Shown here: piece after piece, positions 55,954 through 59,749 of the stretch
Layout: each line of letters begins with the position of its first letter
How positions within the stretch are numbered: position 1 is the stretch's first letter
Source: a bacterium
GTDB taxonomy: Bacteria; Bacteroidota; Bacteroidia; Flavobacteriales_D; Crocinitomicaceae
Direction of reading: 5' to 3'
Length of the DNA stretch: 59,749 nt
NCBI GenBank assembly: GCA_024742305.1
Contig: JANSYQ010000022.1
Span: forward strand, 1 to 59,749
The notes under the pieces: model-generated
The model's database searches: none
Told to the model about the DNA's origin: nothing
What the model saw: the letters and a program-made list of their open reading frames with translations, nothing else
Program-made: the position numbers and the translations under genes

Positions 55954-58350
55954 TTACATCTTCACTACCCTTTGGGTTGCAATGACTTGTTCATTGGATG
56001 TCAACTGCAGCATGTAAATGCCCTTAGATAAAGAGTTTTGTAGTTTCAATTGATTATTTTCTGAGAGTGCCTCACGCAAAACAATGCGTCCTGTTGCTGG
56101 CTCAATGAGTGTTACGACAACATTCTCATAATTCTCGTTCCAACGAATATTGATTTCCTCCGTAAACGGATTTGGATACACCGTAAACTCATTCTTAGGA
56201 AGTTCCGAAACATTTGTTACATCAATGATCGAATCACGTACAAAGAAGTTATCAAACCCTCCTTCTGCAAGGTGTCCGGATCCTTGGTCCATGGCGCGTA
56301 CTTTTACCTGCATGAATGCCGTCAATGGAACATAATCGGTAACGCGAACTTCTCTGTATGCCCATTCGCTCAATTGTGGATCGTTGAAAATGGCAAAGTC
56401 TAATACGGCAGATTGTGTTCCGTTCGATAGTTCAATAACGATTGAGTCGTTCGGTGCTCCACCTTGTCCACCGCCATTAAAGAACCATCGTTCAAAAGAA
56501 AGGTACGGGTCCTGATAGGTAGACAAATCCATCATTGGTGAGGTAAGAACAGTTTCTCCATCATCAATATCGTCACTCCCTGCTTGTCCTCCGCCATTTC
56601 CGGTAACAAAGGCCATGTCTCCGCAATCATCAGAATCAACGTCAGGATTTGATTGCGCACCGAGGTAGGTTGTTCCATCAGGAATTCCTCTTTCCCAGTC
56701 TCCCGTTTGAGCATTTCCCGAAACGGTCCAGCCCAAATCCAAATCAAAATAATCGGAGTATCCTTGTTCCAAAACGTAGGTATACGGTCCGCCATTCGAG
56801 TCTAGTAGTTGTCCCGTAAGACAAATCGTGTGATGTCCCCAAACTCCAATAGTAACGTCGTAAACATCGGAGAGGAATCCTTGAAATTCGAATTCACCCA
56901 AGCCGTTGGTGGTTGTTGTCAACGTTTGCTGTGAATTGCTGATTACAACTTGCGCGTTTGGAATTGGCGTTCCGTTTGGATCTTCTACCACGCCTTCCAA
57001 AGTAAATGTGATTTGTGGCACAAGTGCAACGTCTTGAATGGTAGTTTGTCCACTGGTTAGTGTTACACCCGTAATTGTCTGAGAAACGTATCCCAATTTT
57101 GAATACGTTACATCGTACGTTCCCGCTGTTGCAACTCCTGAGAGGTAATCTCCTGATAAATCGGAGTTATCGACAACGTTGGCTGCGGTAATATCAATCG
57201 TCGCGTTGTTAATTGGGTTAGAATTCGATGCATCCGTAATGTTTCCTTCCAAAAATGAAGCCGCCGTATACGTTGGGTTCAGCACGAAACATCCGTTTTC
57301 AATGTCACTCGCAATAATGTATCCCGAAGGTAGATAGGGGTAAACTCCCCAACAGCCATTGAAACCACCACCGCTAAATGCAGGGGACGTATCATAAAAA
57401 CCAACCTCTACTAAGTTGTTCGGGTTGGAACAGTCGTGAATGGTAACACCGTCACGATAATAAGACGTTACAAGGAAATCTTGATTGTGCACAAAAACGT
57501 TGTGGGGAATAACATCTTGCCCAGGACTCGACTGAATGCGATCTGTTTCAACGATGTTGTTGAGGTCTGAAACGTCGTAAGCGGCAATGTATGCATCTTC
57601 TACTTCATCTGTCGTGTAAAGTGTATTTCCATCATCCGAAAGCCAAACATTGTGGCTGAAAGTACTTGGCGTTATTTGCGTTGCCATTGTGGTACAGTTC
57701 GCTGGATTGGAAACATCTACAACGGTGAAAAATCCATCATTAATGGCTCCACCCCAAAGCGTATCATTGCGAACATAGATATCATGCATGTAATAATCAT
57801 CATAGGCACCTAGCTCCACAGGGTTCAACTGGTCTTGTGTTAAATCAAGAATAATTGCACCGCCTTCGCTCCAGTCGGCACCAGTGATATAAGCGCGACC
57901 AGCAGGTACGTCGATAAAGATGTTATGAGCAGTTGAGAATGGGAAATTGGTTCCTGTAAACTGATATACATCGTTGTTGGTAATTGGTCCGGGTAGATTG
58001 CTTAAGTCGATAATTTTCAACCCGTTTCCGCCTTCATTGGTGATGTAAGCCGTTGTTCCGTAAACCTTCATATCTCTCCAAATAGTCGTAGCACCTGGCG
58101 AGAAGAAGACTTCTGTTGGGTTGGTAGGGTCTGTGGAGATATCCACAATGGAGGTTCCGTTTTGGTTCCCGACGATAGCGTATTCATGTCCGTTAGGGTC
58201 AACGTATCCCCAGATATCGCTACAATCACCGCGTTGTCCGTTGAATTCTGATTCGTAATCCAATTGACCAACGAGACTAAGGTTCAATTGGGCGTTTGCT
58301 GCACCGGCGATAAGGAGCGCCAGCAGCACGTTTGAGTAAAGTTTTAGCAT
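55954..58350 (-). CDS. Choice-of-anchor B family T9SS-sorted protein
   Basis: This 798-residue secreted protein has a signal peptide ending ANAQ. Residues about 25-365 carry LVIVD-type repeats (GLKIIDLSNL, FTVVDVSNPANC, IAAYDVSDLNN) characteristic of choice-of-anchor B proteins. Two carboxypeptidase-regulatory-like beta domains follow (about 368-520). A jelly-roll-like region is next, and finally a type A T9SS sorting domain (about 720-798) with FTVYPNPFTEEINIRW. It is predicted to be surface-bound; the catalytic role is unknown. The strong terminator at 55893-55934 marks its end. Confidence 0.9.
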   Translation of the reverse strand: MLKLYSNVLLALLIAGAANAQLNLSLVGQLDYESEFNGQRGDCSDIWGYVDPNGHEYAIVGNQNGTSIVDISTDPTNPTEVFFSPGATTIWRDMKVYGTTAYITNEGGNGLKIIDLSNLPGPITNNDVYQFTGTNFPFSTAHNIFIDVPAGRAYITGADWSEGGAIILDLTQDQLNPVELGAYDDYYMHDIYVRNDTLWGGAINDGFFTVVDVSNPANCTTMATQITPSTFSHNVWLSDDGNTLYTTDEVEDAYIAAYDVSDLNNIVETDRIQSSPGQDVIPHNVFVHNQDFLVTSYYRDGVTIHDCSNPNNLVEVGFYDTSPAFSGGGFNGCWGVYPYLPSGYIIASDIENGCFVLNPTYTAASFLEGNITDASNSNPINNATIDITAANVVDNSDLSGDYLSGVATAGTYDVTYSKLGYVSQTITGVTLTSGQTTIQDVALVPQITFTLEGVVEDPNGTPIPNAQVVISNSQQTLTTTTNGLGEFEFQGFLSDVYDVTIGVWGHHTICLTGQLLDSNGGPYTYVLEQGYSDYFDLDLGWTVSGNAQTGDWERGIPDGTTYLGAQSNPDVDSDDCGDMAFVTGNGGGQAGSDDIDDGETVLTSPMMDLSTYQDPYLSFERWFFNGGGQGGAPNDSIVIELSNGTQSAVLDFAIFNDPQLSEWAYREVRVTDYVPLTAFMQVKVRAMDQGSGHLAEGGFDNFFVRDSIIDVTNVSELPKNEFTVYPNPFTEEINIRWNENYENVVVTLIEPATGRIVLREALSENNQLKLQNSLSKGIYMLQLTSNEQVIATQRVVKM

Positions 58351-58524
58351 TGTACAGTTTGTTTAGACGATCAATTTACGCAAAAACGGGCGAAAGAATG
58401 AAATAAAAAGTGATGAATGGTTGGGATCGAATCTTATAGGGAAATGATTGAAATACATCCTTGGGAGAATCATTGAAACATTTCAACGAGTATCGAGCCT
58501 TCTATACGGTTGTACATGAGGTTT

Positions 58525-59265
58525 TTATTGTACTAACGAATCAACGGTGACGGAGTCCAACTGAATGGATTTTAATATCTCCAGTTGGCGGTTTAGCTCT
58601 TCATAATTTTCTTCCCAATACTCAAGCATTCCTTCTTTTGAGAAAACTTTCGATTTCGAAGTTCCAACGGTGCTTTGAACATGATCCGTTGCGGTAACAG
58701 TTTCCTCAAAGCGTTCATCTAAATCGTAACTCCAGTCTTTTATAATTACCACCTGATTCGCTGGATATTCTTCTATTACGCCATAGAGAAGGGTGGAGTC
58801 GATTGTGAAAAAATCTGCCGACGATTCTGCCCACTGACTAGAAGGGTATGAACTTATCGTAGCCGAGTCTCCAAAGTTGTGGAGTGTCTCAATGGTGCCT
58901 CCGTAAAACTCGCTCCAGCAGTAAAAAGGCTGACGACCAACATTAATGATGCCTCCATTTTTTATAAATCGACCGGAAATGACCACGGTGGTGTCCAATA
59001 AAACCTTGCCGCCAAGTTTTGATTTAATGCGCTGTTTTCCTTTACTAACCTTAATTTGTTTGGTACGATAGGGCCCCAAATCATAGGAATTCTCGCCAAT
59101 TCGAACCTTCAGCGTTTGATCATAAGGATTGTGAACAAAAACCTCCTTGCTTTCAAGAACCATGTTGAATATGCTCACTGCAATGGAGCCACCGATAATC
59201 AAAAATATGACGAGTCCGATGATTATGAATACCCGTTTATTCGTTGCCTCCTCGTGATTTTGCAT
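58525..59265 (-). CDS. Membrane-anchored hypothetical protein
   Basis: This 246-residue protein has a single N-terminal transmembrane segment (about 12-33, VFIIIGLVIFLIIGGSIAVSI) and no signal cleavage, so it is an inner-membrane anchored periplasmic protein. The rest holds a small beta domain (VFVHNPYDQTLKVRIGENSYDLGPY) and a charged C-terminal helix. No family is recognised. Confidence 0.7.
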   Translation of the reverse strand: MQNHEEATNKRVFIIIGLVIFLIIGGSIAVSIFNMVLESKEVFVHNPYDQTLKVRIGENSYDLGPYRTKQIKVSKGKQRIKSKLGGKVLLDTTVVISGRFIKNGGIINVGRQPFYCWSEFYGGTIETLHNFGDSATISSYPSSQWAESSADFFTIDSTLLYGVIEEYPANQVVIIKDWSYDLDERFEETVTATDHVQSTVGTSKSKVFSKEGMLEYWEENYEELNRQLEILKSIQLDSVTVDSLVQ

Positions 59266-59528
59266 ACTGGTCAGATAGATATGAGTTGCTGAATTTAGCC
59301 AATAATTTTAAGAGTCTAAAGTTGGTAATATCCGAGATATGGGAAAGTTGCCTAAATCGTGCTTTACCACGAAGACGCAAAGCGTACAAAGTGTAATTCA
59401 AGACCAAAGTTTGAGAGGTATACTGGGGATTATGACAAAGTCACAATCTAATGCTCTTCTTGGAAGTCGTCTCAAAATGAAGTTTTAAACAAAAGAACAG
59501 ACAGGGACAAGATAAAAGTTTAGAAATG

Positions 59529-59581
59529 AAAAAAGCAGCACTCAAATACGTCGCTCTCACGCTGTACTCTCACACTGCTTT
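59529..59581 (-). terminator. Possible minus-strand terminator
   Basis: AAAGCAG and CTGCTTT pair across 36 bases; on the minus strand the right-hand arm is followed by TTTTTT. A stable inner hairpin is not certain. Confidence 0.4.
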
Positions 59582-59584
59582 CTT

Positions 59585-59648
59585 GTGCCCAGGACTAAGA
59601 GTTCCGAGTAATCGGAACGAAGACTGAGGCACCGTCTTACAAGACGGT
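59585..59648 (-). ncRNA. Possible structured RNA of unknown family
   Basis: Three nested or adjacent helices are visible: GTGCCCAG pairs with CTGAGGCAC (one bulge), enclosing GTTCCG/CGGAAC, followed by ACCGTCTT/AAGACGGT. A T-rich terminator-like sequence lies downstream on the minus strand, suggesting this orientation. It does not fold as a tRNA, tmRNA or RNase P that I can recognise. Confidence 0.3.
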
Positions 59649-59749
59649 AAAGCCGAGGGACAGAACCAGCACGCACGTAGTTTGATTGGATTCTAATTAA
59701 TAAAGTCGCTAATGGTGGAATTAAGCTGTGCTTTAGAAATGAAAAAAGC

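Larger units (their letters stand above)
59266..59749. other. Intergenic region up to the window edge with structured element
   Basis: No ORF of supportable quality occurs in these 484 bases. There is a degenerate 'accacgaagacgcaaagcg' stretch near 59366. A possible minus-strand terminator (59529-59581), a structured element (59585-59648), and an 18-base direct repeat of its flank at 59732-59749 follow. Confidence 0.5.

Noticed and set aside
59585-59690. tRNA gene at the right edge
   Set aside because: A TTGTAA loop on a paired stem and tRNA-like end sequence are present on the minus strand, but the loop is not seven bases, no TTCRA T-loop exists and no acceptor stem closes.
1-59749. Mobile element or CRISPR array
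   Set aside because: I found no transposase, integrase or regularly spaced direct repeats; the few repeats are isolated or palindromic.

Overview
The window is chromosomal DNA of a member of the Bacteroidota, most likely a marine or freshwater flavobacterium of the Crocinitomicaceae/Cryomorphaceae type; the family assignment is inference. The evidence is: C-terminal sorting domains of the type IX secretion system (T9SS) on at least four proteins; the T9SS regulator PorX; a GldK/GldJ-like sulfatase-modifying-factor protein; Gram-negative lipid A synthesis (LpxB); many signal peptides ending in Q after the cleavage site; and several TAnnTTTG promoter elements close to start codons. No integrase, transposase, CRISPR array or rRNA operon is visible.

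Layout. (1) 125-15971 is a large cell-surface module of two divergent transcription units around a 134-bp intergenic region. Leftward are a T9SS-sorted propeller/Ig adhesin, an outer-membrane barrel, an 1805-residue secreted metzincin-type protein with a C-terminal toxin-like region, and a 76-residue possible immunity protein; all four are overlapping or abutting. Rightward are a 949-residue beta-rich exported protein and a fibronectin-III protein. (2) 15968-21757 holds a GldK-like protein, an S41 protease, a membrane-spanning winged-helix regulator, an OmpA-like protein and a type B T9SS-sorted protein. (3) 22232-25797 is a four-gene overlapping unit: DinB-like, NlpC/P60 peptidase, sugar-nucleotide epimerase, glyA. 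(4) 26347-29730 is surE, a small membrane protein, lpxB and a SpoIID-like protein. (5) 30009-39298 has an HD phosphohydrolase divergent from porX, then an accessory block (Mrr-like endonuclease, lipoproteins, NHL-repeat T9SS protein, MORN protein, outer-membrane protein) separating porX from tsaE-ald. (6) 39302-46440 has lipoprotein and barrel genes, an HSDR_N nuclease-fold protein, and ppk1 followed by ppx. (7) 46559-53778 has prfC, an ATP-grasp protein, an overlapping operon GNAT / M20 peptidase / alanine racemase / ornithine-type racemase, and a MarR regulator. (8) 53815-59749 has small regulators, membrane proteins, a large 'choice-of-anchor B' T9SS cargo, and a structured, probably non-coding element at the right edge.

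Common theme. Much of the window concerns the cell surface: PorX (T9SS control), several T9SS cargo proteins, barrels, lipoproteins, a peptidoglycan peptidase and lipid A synthesis. Housekeeping genes (glyA, surE, lpxB, tsaE, ald, ppk1, ppx, prfC, alr) are interleaved in the tight, overlapping arrangement usual for the phylum.

The most promising candidate for an undescribed system is the left-hand surface module. Its longest protein carries both a complete HExxHxxGxxH metzincin site and a C-terminal domain recalling TNT-type NAD+ glycohydrolase toxins, followed at once by a small immunity-like gene. Two REP-like palindromic repeats and an eight-base homopolymer lie inside its reading frame.
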